This document shows, piece by piece, positions 45,447 to 57,800 of a stretch of DNA of 64,000 nucleotides. The translations under genes and the position numbers were made by a program. Each line of letters begins with the position of its first letter. Position 1 is the stretch's first letter. The DNA lies in the NCBI RefSeq assembly GCF_023101765.2, contig NC_064226.1:1170001-1234000 (forward strand), written 5' to 3'. A model generated the notes under the pieces. It saw nothing but the letters and a program-made list of their open reading frames with translations, had not been told where the DNA came from and did not search any database. This DNA is from Spodoptera frugiperda. Lineage: Eukaryota; Arthropoda; Insecta; Lepidoptera; Noctuidae.

Positions 45447-48400
45447 CTCAACGCACTTGTAACAAAGTTAGGTAGGTACATATATTGTACCGTGTGTAGT
45501 ATGTTGTAGTGTGTATGTACGCAACAGTCGCATCATGATCGCGTAACCAGCACGAATTTACCGGGTTTTATTGTGAACATTGCGAGTTTATTGCAGCCAT
45601 CGATAACGTTAGAACGGGAGCCAATTTTCAGTTGCACCGTTTGCACGGAACCCGTTCTATATGCACACTAAATGTGCCATCGATATTGCCGAGTGTTTAG
45701 ACGAAAAGTGAATTTGTATCGAACGTATTTGTATGTGTCCGACGAAAAAATGGCGTGGAGTGATTGAGGGGCTCGAGCCTTCAGGCCTCGTTTGCTTGTT
45801 TTGTGTCGGTGAAACTTTCATATTAAATTCTAGCTAAAACTGAAGTTTGGTTTTGTGAAGCATTCGGCGTTGAACAATGTTAGGCGAGTTATGTATTTTT
45901 ATTTTTTTAAATGTTAACAAATATTTTGCTGACAAATATTGCAGTGTGTTATGATGCGACGACAGGCCACTAGCCACACACCACATGCCAACATAAATAC
46001 GATGCACTCTACGTAACGAAGGCTGCTACCTTGCAGCGAACTCTTTCTGCTTCCGGGTAACTTAGCAGGTAGATTGTGTTTTACGTCTCGCATAGTTTTT
46101 GGAAGAGTTCCAAATCTTCTATGGATGCAGTAATGATGTACAATGTATTCTGCTGCCAGGTTCAGCCCGTGCTGTGGATAGGAACACCGCCAGACTCATT
46201 AAACTCTTACTTTATAATACTTTATGAACCTTTTGTGCAATTGTGTGGATTCACAGAGAGTTAAGACAAAAACGCTAACAATAACGTTAAAAGTTCTAAT
46301 ACCTAAGTGAACTTTAAGAAATTGGCTCATACACATTCTAGTGCAATGGAAACTTAAGATCGTACGCAGGATTTCTGTATTTTGTAAGCGTTTAACTAAA
46401 ATACACTCATATTAGTGATAGTGATACGACGGTTGCTTGCACTGTATAAAATGAGGCAGTACTTTGAACATTGACTAAGACGTGCTATAATAGCTGTCGG
46501 TACCACACAACTCTTAGTGGCAGCACAGTACAGATCTGAATCTGGTAGTACCGTTAACTGATTTTCATGCAATTTTTCGCTTTAATAGTATTAATAGAGG
46601 AGAACAACAGGGGCTTCTTTTTTTCAATGAAAATAAAAAAGTTACAATTAAATTAACAGTGACATAGGTTAACCAATGAAATAATTTTAATTAAAACCTA
46701 TATGTACTATGTAGCTACATTCGCACAACTTTACAGAATTGCATCCAAATTGCATTTAACACAATGGCATTATTAAACAAAGCTGTAATAAAACGAAATC
46801 ACTTCGCAACACACGATTAGAGTTTCGACAATATCAAGCAAAGCGTGTTGCGGCTACAAGTCGTGCAACTTCGCAACGGTTGCTGTAACAGTTGCATCTT
46901 ATGTACTTTGCAACAGCTAACGCGAATATGAAATGGAATACGACATCTTAGTTGCAAAGTGGGACGTACAGACAGACAGCTTCGTTCGCGGAATATTATA
47001 CATATTTTGGTAATGTTTTGCAAGTCTCTTTGAACGTGTTGAATATAAATTAAGATGGCCTTTTACTAAAGCTTGAGATAGATGCGGATCGAATATTGAA
47101 AGCTGTGCGAGAAATAATCACAGTCGACAACTTACACAGCATTTATTTATGAACTAGACGTAGATGCTTGATGTGTAGTTTAATTAATATTTCGAGGCAT
47201 ATCTGTTTGTGGCTTTTCCATAATGTTATGTCACTTTTTATTCAAATGATTCACTTGATATCAAATGAACAATGTTTTCAATTTTTCTGTGATCGTGTTT
47301 CATCTTTCTTCTCCAATTAGAGAGCCTCCAAACAACTCAGTTACTTCAAAGTTTAACTAAAGTATCGTGAACTAGTGGCCCGGACAAGTATTTGTGCTTT
47401 TAAACTAACAAAAATTGATTTTATCTTAGAGTTCTACTTTTGAGTAAAAGACTTCGAAAATAAAGTTCAAGAATTCCTCTGTTTAAAAAGTTTGTTTTTG
47501 TTAGAAAATATTTTCAATATCAGCTAGTACTAAATAGAAATCGCCCCTATCATAATAGACCTCCTAATAAACTGTTCGAGTTATAAGCCTAATTACCGAA
47601 TGAGAGTTGACCAATCTCGCACGCGATACGGGCCTCACAGACCCGGCCCCAGGTACCAAGTTTTAATTAAACCACCTTCGTTAGCCGATAGTTTTTAATC
47701 TGCCCCCGATCGTTTCCGCAAACTTTTATACCGAGCTCCAACAACTTGTCCGGATTTTGCGACCTCCGTCCGGATATTTGTATTGAGTTGAGTTTTTTCG
47801 AAGTTCTTTTTAAAATGCGATTTACGTGACTTTGTGTTTGGACCCCGAGTTTTGGAGATAGTTTTTAAGCTTCGAAATGTTGGCGCTACGAGTTGTACGT
47901 AAATGTCTTTTATTTTTGTAAAGTTTGCGGTTTCAATGGTTCATAGAATTTGGTTTGACTGAATGTAGGACAACGTTTTTTAGGAGTTTCAACATAATTC
48001 TGCTGCTTTAGCCCATATACCTAATAATTTAACTTCAATGTATGTATAACCTTCAAGCGTATATGTTAAGCTAACACGCTCCGCTCCGCACCGCGCTATA
48101 ACGTCAAATCACGCCGAGGGATGTAGAAATAAACAAGGCAGCTGTATCGAGAGGTCGGGAACATAACTTGCACTAAGTGCGTAAATTATATCGTCCCAGA
48201 AAATACGAGTTAAGGCTCTTAAACAAACGGAAGGGGTTCGAAAAGCAATTAAAAGCAATGACCCAAACAAAAGGGGCTTTTCATAATAAATCAATTTCAA
48301 TCGGAGAATTTTTTCACGGATTGTTTTATAAAAAAAAAAAAAGTTAAATATAACTGTAGCCGCTTATTGCCGGAAATGAACGATTGATTTTAAAATGGCA

Positions 48401-49659
48401 TCTGAGCCCCTCTCTTCTGTTTGTTTTTGTAAAATATTTGTAACTTTGTTTTTGCTTCGGAGTGTTTAATCAGTGTGCTAATGAAAATACTGGCAAGCCT
48501 TTTAAGCAAAATGGCTGCCGGTAGGCAATGTAAGGTATCTACTCGGGAAATTTAACGGATGGACTCCACTACCCATATAGCTGATTAAGTCAGGAACTCC
48601 ACATATATTCGAATTTTGAACGTAAGTATCTATAGTACAGGCTACATAAAGTAGCACGGTACAATAATGTACTACGTCCTGCTCTATTTGAAGCTATAAG
48701 CTGAAGAGTTATTTATATGCTATCAGCAAGCCGCTCTCCATGAAATCAGTATATTTCACACGGTCCATTTACTGCTCCGTAAAAATCCATCCAGTCTGAA
48801 TTAGGTTTTCGTTTTGGTGAAGCCTGAGTGGTTTTATTCGCGGCTAACGCACGTAGGTCCCGAAGGAAGCATATCTGCTCCTACACTGCGATAAATTTAC
48901 TGCAAACAAAGAAAAAAGGCGGACTTGGCCCCAAATATATCATTTGAAGTGATATCAGGGCGTGCCGGGCCCCGGCGGGGCGGGGTGCGGCGGGGAGCGG
49001 GGCCGCGCGGATAATGCACCAGTATAAACTTGCTCCTTCCACTCCATTATTATGTGGCGACAGTCGCCACACTTGCCGTACATTACGTGCTCCGTATGGT
49101 AATCGCATCGATGCTTTATTGGACAGTTCAGCGAGGCAGCAGTGTATGCGATACAATGGTGCTGGACGGAATTGTGCTGCTCTCATGCTAATAAAACGTC
49201 GCTGAAACCATTTCATAAGTCCTGAACTAACATAGAAAAATTCAATAACCAATGGTAAAGTTAAACTACCGTATAGTACAAGTTATATGCGGCTCGCTTA
49301 TTAAAAGCTGGCAAACATCGCGTTTGTACAGGAGTTAGTGAACTATAGTTATTCGGGCTAATTTAAAACTCGATAAGGATCACTGACATGAAAATCATGT
49401 TATGTAAAAGCGTTGCATGCGCCATTTCTATTTACCGCACAATTTATCATCGCCCGCTTGCAATTTTGCCTTCATCGTCCTGTGGATTAACGTAAGGTGG
49501 ACACGAAATAGGGCTACCACCGGCAGCCACCGGCACCTGCCGACATATCACGGGGACTTATTCAGAGAATTAAGTGACATGAAGGTACCTTTATGTGAAA
49601 TTAATTCATACTTAGTGTCACCAGCATTTCCGTAATTTCCGCAGAATTTATTTGACAGC
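45447..49659. other. Mostly unique stretch, no gene seen
   Basis: A GC-rich, G-quadruplex-prone tract lies at 48961-49012 and a 123-codon - strand frame crosses it without recognisable features. No repeat family was recognised here. Confidence 0.4.
48977..49002 (+). repeat. G-quadruplex motif
   Basis: Four GGGG runs at 48977, 48982, 48992 and 48999 are separated by loops of 1, 6 and 3 bases, which satisfies the canonical four-run motif on the + strand. Confidence 0.8.
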
Positions 49660-49830
49660 AGACACGCACACAATTAATTACAAAGATTTTATAAAAAAAA
49701 AACACACAAATACTTATCTATATAATACAAAATAATAATAATATCTAAACTTATAAGAATAGTTAGAAGAACGAAAAAACAGTGAAAATAAAATAAAAAC
49801 AGAAGTTAAATATGAAGTACTTTTAGTTTT
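49660..49830. repeat. Purine/A-rich repeat (copy 2)
   Basis: AAACACACAAATACTTATCT, TATAATACAAAATAATAATA and GTGAAAATAAAATAAAAACA follow the order of the copy at 23640-23870. Confidence 0.6.
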
Positions 49831-50204
49831 AGTTACTTACCAAAAGCACATCATATTTCAAACCACATACATATTCACATTCACAAAATAAATAAACAAT
49901 ATATACCGTAACTCTTATTCTACACTTACTACAGTCTTAATAATCCGCAGCCAGGTATCGTGGCTACCCTACGAGCTGATTACGCGGCGGTCGAGCAATT
50001 TCCACGCGCGCGTCAAGCAGGCGATGTCAAAGGAGAGCCGCGCCTACATTTCATGTCGCTCCTTTGAGCCACCACCATCTTCCTGCCTCGTTAAAAATAA
50101 TGCACCTTCCACAGATATTAATATAACCGCTTTGTAGAACACCCGCTTCTAGATTAGATGCTAAGAAAATCGTGTGTATTAAAAGACATTTTCTTATAAA
50201 CTTT

Positions 50205-50455
50205 TTAAAAAGTCAAAGTCATTTTTTTTTTTTTTGACGGGGGAACATCATTTAATGACTTCTCTTCGCCTTGAGCGAGGCGAGAGGGAGTATCAGACTC
50301 TTACTGACTAAAAACCACCCCGTTCCTACTCCTGCTTTTCGAACCGGAGCCCCGGTAAAGCCGCTAGGTAGTCCGCAGCTCCGGATGGTGCTCGTTCCAA
50401 AGTGTAGTTTCGAATGGAGAATAACAAGCAAGAAACTCCACTAAACTAAAATGTT
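50205..50455. repeat. Family 4 repeat interrupted by a family 2 SINE-like element
   Basis: AAAAAGTCAAAGTCATT at the left and GGTGCTCGTTCCAAAGTGTA...GCAAGAAACTCCAC at the right are the two ends of a family 4 copy. Between them lies a family 2 element in the opposite orientation. The middle of the family 4 copy is missing. Confidence 0.7.
50222..50386 (-). mobile_element. SINE-like repeat, family 2 (copy 6, poly(A)-tailed)
   Basis: On the - strand it starts TCCGGAGCTGCGGACTACCT, contains TTTTTAGTCAGTAAGAGTCT and ends in a run of about 14 A residues. The long homopolymer tail is the best evidence that family 2 spreads by retroposition. Confidence 0.8.
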
Positions 50456-50989
50456 AATTATTTTTTACCCCGTTTCGATGAACATATTATCTGTCATAAT
50501 GTAAAGAGCCGTGTTACGTTGGAATTTAATCTTGCTACCATGAATTGGATACCAGTCGCAATACACTTTCAATCAGATTACTACCACAAATGCAGATGTT
50601 AGATGCCTGTGACAACAAACAGATCTCGCTACTCTTAATACGTACGTGTGAATACACGCACACATACACACGCACACGTACAGGGTGTCACACTTTGAAT
50701 AGAATTACTGAATAGAAGCAATATATCATTCAGATTGGTAACATTTACAATTATACACACAAACACATACATATTCATGACAAATTAACTGGAATTTAAA
50801 TATTTATTTGTGATATTGATATTGGTACTATTGTGACAACCAATCAAAATTGATTATTATTTTTAAAAATGGAATGTTTCTTTTTTAAATCGGGGATACT
50901 GGCCTATTAATTGTTCTTCTTTGTCGTTTCGCTATTGGTCGTGGTCACCTTGAGGTGGCCATATTTGTATTGGAGGTGGATGCTGCTTT

Positions 50990-51260
50990 CTTCACGGTCT
51001 CCCACCATCTCTCCCTGTTAGTGGACTATCATTAGAACTTGAGACGGGATATTTACCATGTTTATTTATATCTATGAGTGTCCGATATTTCGGCACTGTT
51101 GCAAGCGCCATGATCACGTATGAACTGGAGTATATGCGGGTGGATGTTTATGAGCAGACAAATCGGTCTAGCCTCTTTCTAGTTCATTTTTTCTGTTAGT
51201 GGATTGTCTGGCCCAGTCTCACCTAGGTTTCCCGTTGCCGATTTGACTTAATCAGACTAG
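50990..51260 (+). repeat. Possible retroposon fragment (GTGTCCGATATTTCGG)
   Basis: ACTTGAGACGGGATATTTAC, GAGTGTCCGATATTTCGGCA and TTGCAAGCGCCATGATCACG resemble, from memory, a dispersed lepidopteran repeat. No second copy is present in this window. Confidence 0.35.
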
Positions 51261-51805
51261 CGCATTGATTGTACTCCCCTCCATATACTTTAATGTCTAC
51301 ATACAGAGGTCATAAAATACACCAGAAAATACAATACGAAGGTACTCTACTGCCGAAGCGTGGCCTATACTTTACTTACGTACTTAGTGAGTTGTATAGA
51401 TTCCTAATTGAAAAGAGAAAATGTAGGCACGAGCCTGCTCATCAAATACATTCATTATACCTAGGTACCGTGTGTACCAATCTGTGTATTCTTCAGTGCG
51501 TTCCATAGAATTACCATTCCTTAGAATATAAATAGCCTATTTGCCTTTGATTAATCCGTAATGAAGCTTCATCAAAAATTCTTATAATTCAAGGTTTTCT
51601 TAGAAACAAAGTATTTTTAAATCTCGTCTAGAAACATTGTGTTTTTCCGAAATTAACTTAGAGTTGAGAGAAGTGCTTGTTAACATGCTATTTTCGTGTT
51701 TTCGTGTTTACTGTTTAAGGGGTTTATTTTAAGAAATAATACATTAATGCATGCTTTATACATTAAAAGCAGGCAAAACTATAATTATCTCATTATATTT
51801 AATTA

Positions 51806-51993
51806 CTAGCTGATAAGCGTGGCTTCACTCATGTGGATTACGGGCTTTGTAACTAACCTACGCACTTAGTACATCAGCTACCTACCAGTAAAAGTCCTGT
51901 CAAAATCGGTCCAGCCATTTCAGAGATAAGCCGGAACAAACAGACAGACAAAAACATATTTTGGTGTATGTGTTAAGTATATTCATATGCATG
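51806..51993 (-). mobile_element. Helitron/SINE-like repeat, CTAGCTG family (copy 2)
   Basis: CTAGCTGATAAGCGTGGCTT, CCAGCCATTTCAGAGATAAG, ACAGACAGACAAAAACA and TATTCATATGCATG match the copy at 21929-22116 from end to end. Confidence 0.7.
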
Positions 51994-52561
51994 AAGTAAA
52001 TATAGATTACGCTTATTTTTATGTATAGATTATAAACCAAATTAAGATTTTTAAACTAAATATTGAACAATCGTCTAAGACCAATCAACACCCTTTATAA
52101 GTAGTACCTAACTAACTCCACACACATAGTTATTTACTCAGATCTTCCCTATCCTTCCCTATCTGCAGGTAAGAGGAGCAACGATCAATATTGCGGGCAT
52201 CACTATCGAGTTATGCCAGTGAGCCTTGCAGCTGCAGAATTATTCAAAGTCCATCGTCAGTCGTCACCCCATCCGAGTCGTCGGGCCGTGCAATCAGTGC
52301 CGTCGCATTGAAACTAACAACGTCACGCTTACAGCTCCTCTAGTTTACAATCATCCTGTATAGAGTACAGTCTGCACCGTTATTTAGCATACAGGTACGA
52401 AAATCAATGTCGATTCAGTAGGTATATTCCTATAGAGTAACCATTATTTTGTTACTGAGCCGACTAGTGGCTATAAAAAATATGGCCTCATTGAAAACTA
52501 TTTATATAATTTTGGGTCGATTTTGCTAACGCCATATAGTTTTTTGTTGCAAGAATTAAAT

Positions 52562-52717
52562 ATATGTATAAAAATAAATTGCTGTTCGTTAGTCTCGCTA
52601 AAACTCAAGAAGTGATTTGGTAAATTTTGTTTTTGAATTATTTGTGAAAATCCAGGGAAGGTTTAAAAGGTTAGAAAAAAATGTCTGAGGCGGTACGAAG
52701 TTTGCCGGGTCAGCTAG
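52562..52717 (+). mobile_element. Helitron-like element (TTGCTGTTCGTTAGTCTCGC type)
   Basis: AAATTGCTGTTCGTTAGTCT, TCCAGGGAAGGTTTAAAAGG and GGTACGAAGTTTGCCGGGTC are followed by CAGCTAG|T. The 5' TC is degraded. The 3' end matches that of the element ending at 14420. Confidence 0.7.
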
Positions 52718-52912
52718 TGTTACAATTGAAAATGATCCATACTAAAAACTGTCAAAAATCAATTTTATTCTACAGTTACAATTATAATATACTAGCTTCC
52801 GCCCGCGGCTTCGCCCGCGTGAAATTAGTTTTTGTCAATCCTGGTCCTTTATGTCTAAGAGACTCTTACAGGGGCCAGCCTCACGTTGTGTACAAAAATA
52901 TTTTTAAATGAC

Positions 52913-53099
52913 CTAATTTAAAACATTTTTGTACACAACGTTTGCTGTTTTGTTATCATTTGTTAAAATGTGGAGATTGTTTTGGACTCGACACTCGCGA
53001 GCAGGCCACGTACAGTTGGTCATGCGAAAAACAGTTTTTCTCTAAATGGACACCTGCTACTTTAAGTGTTTGCCCTTGCGCTTTGTTAATGGTCACGTT
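52913..53099 (-). pseudogene. Helitron RepHel C-terminal helicase remnant (frameshifted)
   Basis: Translation on the - strand gives NVTINKAQGQTLKVAGVHL and FSHDQLYVACSRVS, the last conserved motifs of the Pif1-type helicase domain of Helitron transposases (the NKxQGQT and LYVAxSR signatures). A one-base frameshift then precedes NDNKTANVVYKNVLN and a stop at 52913-52915. The Rep nuclease and most helicase motifs are missing. This confirms that the surrounding A|TC...CTAG|T element is a Helitron. Confidence 0.85.
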
Positions 53100-53461
53100 T
53101 AAATGGAAAAAAAGTAACTAAGAAATTAAATTATCAATATTTATTTACAACCAATGCATAAAAAAGTAGGAGGTTAGTAGCTTAGGTTAGTTTTACACCT
53201 ACTACGACCTCTTAGATTAATTAAAAAAAGGAAATAAAAGCAAATCGGATTTTTTAAAGTAACGGAAACTATCTTACCTACTTTTAACTATGAACTAAAA
53301 GAAATATCAAGTATGTACAAAATTAATTTACTAATTTTGAAAAAATTAATTTATTACAAGGACCTAATTAATAAAAAACACTTAAAAAGTTATACGAAAC
53401 AAAAAAAATAATTTTACTGGATCGAAAAATGTAATTCTCTATAGCGCAAATTTCTCTAATC

Positions 53462-53645
53462 GCATGCGTCCGACAACGACGTCTGCCCTCACGTGTCTGC
53501 CCGTTCGGGTAGGCATAGTTAGATTCGTGCGCTCCCCCACCACACGACAGCGCCGCGCCGTTGCCTGCCGCAGATGCCGCCACACTTCGGCGAATGTGCG
53601 CGACGACGACCGACGGCAGCGGCGGCGATGCAGAGTATTCGTTAA
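53462..53645. other. CpG-rich segment carried inside the Helitron
   Basis: The segment is much richer in G+C than the AT-rich Helitron around it (CACTTCGGCGAATGTGCGCG; GCAGCGGCGGCGATGC). Overlapping frames on both strands are open but show no recognised domain. It may be a captured host fragment or an internal promoter of the Helitron family. Confidence 0.4.
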
Positions 53646-54660
53646 AAGGAATTTAAACTTCAAAAACGAACTTTTTTGTAACTTGATACACCCAAAACTT
53701 CTAAATTACATGTTCCTAGGTTCAGTGATTAAGATTTCGTATACAAAAAGTTTGGCTTTGTAGTTCCAGTTCCGAATCCGTTCCGTTCGAATTTCGGGAA
53801 TTCCGTTTGTAGAAAAATTCTGCACATCCTTTGAGACCTACGTACCAAGATTCATGGTCTTATCTTCAATTCAACCCCTATTTCACCCCCAAACTGGTAA
53901 AAATTTCAAAATGCTAGAACAAACGATTTTTTGTTTCTTATGACGTGATATTTGACGAACTTGCATACTAACTTTCAACCCTTATTTCACCCCTTAGCTG
54001 GTCGAAATTTCAAAAATGCTAGAACAAATGTTTAATGATTTCTTATCAAGTGCTTAAATATAAAGTTTCATGGTTTTATCTTTTAAAATTAAGAAATCCC
54101 ATACAAACTTTCAACCTCTATTTCAACCCCTTCATCCCTTTTTTTCGAAATAAAAAGTAGCCTATGTTCTGTCTCAGGGTCTAAAGATTGTCTGTACCAA
54201 ATTTCATCAAAATCGGTTGCGAGGTTTAAGCGGGAAAGCGTAACAGACAGACAGACAGACAGAGTTACTTTCGCATTTATAATATTAGTTGGGATTGATT
54301 AATAAATCAGTTCTTAGTATAACAATAGCTACTGCCTCTGTACTGAATCATTCTGTACCTGTATACCAAATAACTGTGCAGACTGTACGTACATACATAC
54401 GTCATACTCACACTAATGCAATCACCCATTCATTGGCGTTCCATGTTTATAAGTGATTATCATCAAAGAGCCTATAAAAGGGGGGTCGCAGATATAAATA
54501 CCCCTTTATTGTCTTTGTACTTTTACCTGTAGATACTTAGGTAGTTAGTTTACGAAGTCGGTGGTAGATTGGTAAATTATAATAAGCTCATGTTCAGTCA
54601 ATGAGGTGTGCTTAGTATTGCTCAGTCGGCAAGGAATGTTAATTATAGGTTCGGAGTTTA

Positions 54661-54819
54661 TCTTACTAATATTATGAATGCGAATGTTTGTAAGTTTGCG
54701 TGTTTGTGTGTATGTTTTTTATTCAAAATGGCTAAAGGGATTGGGATGAAATTTAGAACGGGGTAAGATAATGGTCTAGAATAACACAAGACTCCTTTTA
54801 TCCAGCTGGCTATAGCTAG
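54661..54819 (+). mobile_element. 159-bp Helitron-like element with both borders
   Basis: A|TCTTACTAATATTATGAAT starts the element and CTATAGCTAG|T ends it. Internally AAAATGGCTAAAGGGATTGG and TGGTCTAGAATAACACAAG match the elements at 16056 and 17156. Confidence 0.8.
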
Positions 54820-57800
54820 TGGGTACATGTTTTTAATCTTTTTACTAAAATTGAGTCTGTATTGAAACAATTTTGGGAAAGTACAAAAAATACAAACGGT
54901 GGTCATCTGACGAATGTTTTATAATTGAAAGCGAAGTTTATCTGCAGCACAGACTAACACACACATAAACTTATATACGCAGTCATTGTACCTTCTATGA
55001 AGGTGAACCATACAACGCAATTTAATAGCACCAATTAAAATTGTAACGATACGTATAATTAAAAAGACGGCGGCATCAAAATACCAGACTGACGCCTCGG
55101 AACACGCAATTTATTTTTGCGCAAAATATTCGTAATGCTGGAAGATCGACGAGCGACATTGTCGCGCGACACCGAAGCCTACGTTAATTGTTTCAGGTGA
55201 CACGAGACAAATGCCGCGTTTGTTTCATCCCTTATTTATTTGCTTGAAGCCATTCTTTGTCGGCAAACAATTTCACTGAACATCGGGCTCAATTTCGATC
55301 TTAAAGGTCCTTTGTAGCGAGCAATGAGACGATTACACATTTTTATCATTGGTTTTTATGTTAATTGTTGTCAAAAATGTAAAAAGTAAAGATAAAGATC
55401 ATTTATTTGCATAAACGTGTTTTACATACAGAAAGCGTACAAGATGTTATTGTAAAATCAGTTTCCATTGCATATTATTTTGCCGTCAGTAACGTACAAA
55501 TTTAAAATTTTATCAATGGTTTAGTACCATAATTAATACATAAAAAAAAATATTAAATTTTTGTTACAAATAGAAAATCCATTTTACAAATTAATAAATA
55601 TGCTCTCTTTACATAAGGTCAAACGTGTCAGCCAGAAAGTCATTCAAACTATAGTAACACTTTTCTGCTAATAAACATCTCATTTTTATCTTAAACATTT
55701 TGACGTTTAAACATTTATAGAAAACAATCTCTATTGTAATTGACTAGAACATTTTTTGCATTGTAGTTCATGTAAATATGAGATACACTGAATAAAGTTA
55801 ATCCAGTGTTTTGCATTGCTTCTGTACTACATACGTAATCCAAGTAGCAACCCTCAAACTAGCCACGAGGTAAAAGCAAATGTATGTGTTATTTTAGGAA
55901 CAAAAGAAATTAAGGGTCCTGGGCCTGCGTCCCAAATCCAGTGGCCCGTTATTTTATTGTACGCACATTCATGTACCTAATTTATTTTTCTATTTAAACT
56001 TGACGTTATTGAAGTGAAATCCTAATTAAACGATAAAAAGACTCAGGTACCCAATCTTTTGTATCAGATTAAGTCCATTCTATTATCTCACCAGTAATTT
56101 AACTAGATTTTTTAACTGATAAAAAAGTAGATACGAAGATACAGGCAGACGTGACCGTACTTTAAAAAGTATTTAGTAATTTCTCAAAGAAACTGAATTT
56201 AGTTTAAAACAGTTTAGAAATCACGGGATTAAAATGAAAACGAACGCTTGAATGGATCTCAAGTAAAATTGGTAACCGATGTCCCTAAAACTTTAAAAGC
56301 ATTGATATAATTTCGAAGAGAGATGCTCTAATGAGACTGAACATAATATTTAATTCAATACTTTACATGAAAAAGCTTTTAAGTGTTATCGTGGTAATAA
56401 TTTTGGAACATTAGACGGAGTTAATGTGTATTAATAAATAGAAGAGGGGTGTTGGCCCGAACTATACACATTCTTGTGCAGAGTCTTAGAAAGGTCGGTT
56501 ACTCTAGCCCCCGTCGCGTCGCGTGTCCCGACGTAGGTACAAGGACCCTACTTAGGGCTCATTACCGCAGTCGAGTGGCAGCTTCCTTATTTAATATGTG
56601 GAACGAAAGGATTGCTCGTCCATGTGTGTAAGCAGCCATCGTTTCCATGTTGGGATCTTGAAATTCAGGTAGAACGGAATTGTTTGAGTAAAGTATGTCA
56701 AACAATTCCGTTTCACCTCAATCAAGACCCTCCGCATTGTTTGTTTCATATTTATTTTGAATTCATCCCGATCATATTTCTGGTGAACTTTAATTGTATA
56801 TTATATACTTATGTACCCTACATATAAATTGAGGTGGTGAAATGTTTTGTCTATTTAGCGATCAGTGAACATATTTCCTTGTAACCCATACCTAATCAGC
56901 GATGTTTTACAGTACATAAAGTCCACGTTTTTTCTGAAATATATTTTGTTAAACGACGAGAAAACGGTCTTTAATCGTGGACATTTTCCTTTGCCATTGA
57001 TATCGAGCGTACTCCATCTTTTAAAACAAAACGCTTCATAAAACAATTGACAAATCGTTCAGATTTCTACCGCCTCGGAACAATGAAGGTCACAATAAGG
57101 AAAAGTCAGTTGGAAGCTGGAAGGAATGTATTTGATAGCTCGCGATTAACAATAATGATCTGATCGATTAATCTTTTCCTTTTTCTTTATTTATTTCGCT
57201 TTAATGTATCGCGTATGTTGGGTAAGAATATATCTATCATTGCTCATCGACGCTGTGACCCATAAAATGTAGAATATGCTAAAGTTCCACTATATTTGCA
57301 TGCTCGAAACTTCATCAATCGTTCATTCAAATTCATATCTAATTCTCAGTAGCTAATGTTCTGCAAAATTGGTCGACCTTTGCAGACTCCATTAATTTCC
57401 AAATTGTTCGTCCTCAAATATCATGTGGAGCGACATCTATAACAATAACTATAACTACATTACTGTGTAGTTGTACGTTGAGCATGTTGGATATGCTTCA
57501 TTAACAATGTGCGTATAATACGCATGTATGTACGAGTATCTACATACATATACATAATATAATATGTAAAAAATATTGTGCTTTATTACTTTCATCAGTT
57601 TACGATGTTATTTTTATTTTATCGAGTTTCATATATACTAAACAATGAATTGTTTGAAAGTAAAGTAAGCCTTTAATTTTCAAGTTAATTATCGATGACA
57701 AGACTTTCACGGCTACATATGTACATATACTGTGACGTGGGCGGCCGGCACTAAAGTTAGATCAAAGAATAAAAGTATTTCATCAATTCTTGGCTTAAAA

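Larger units (their letters stand above)
52792..54294 (-). mobile_element. 1.5-kb Helitron with decayed RepHel end
   Basis: On the - strand it begins A|TCCCAACTAATATTATAAA and ends GGCGGAAGCTAG|T. Just before the CTAG, CGCGGGCGAAGCCGCG forms the GC-rich hairpin typical of Helitron 3' ends. The 5' part contains (CTGT)n, AACCGATTTTGATGAAATTT and ACATAGGCTACTTTTTATTT, and the 3' part contains a helicase remnant (52913-53099). No Rep (HUH nuclease) domain is present, so it is non-autonomous. Confidence 0.9.

Noticed and set aside
48881..49252. 123-codon - strand frame
   Set aside because: It depends on a GC-rich G-run tract that happens to lack stops; the translation is Pro/Ala/Arg-rich with no domain.
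53368..53763. Protein-coding gene in the GC block of the Helitron
   Set aside because: Several frames on both strands are open because the block is GC-rich; none shows a domain and all run into AT-rich Helitron sequence.
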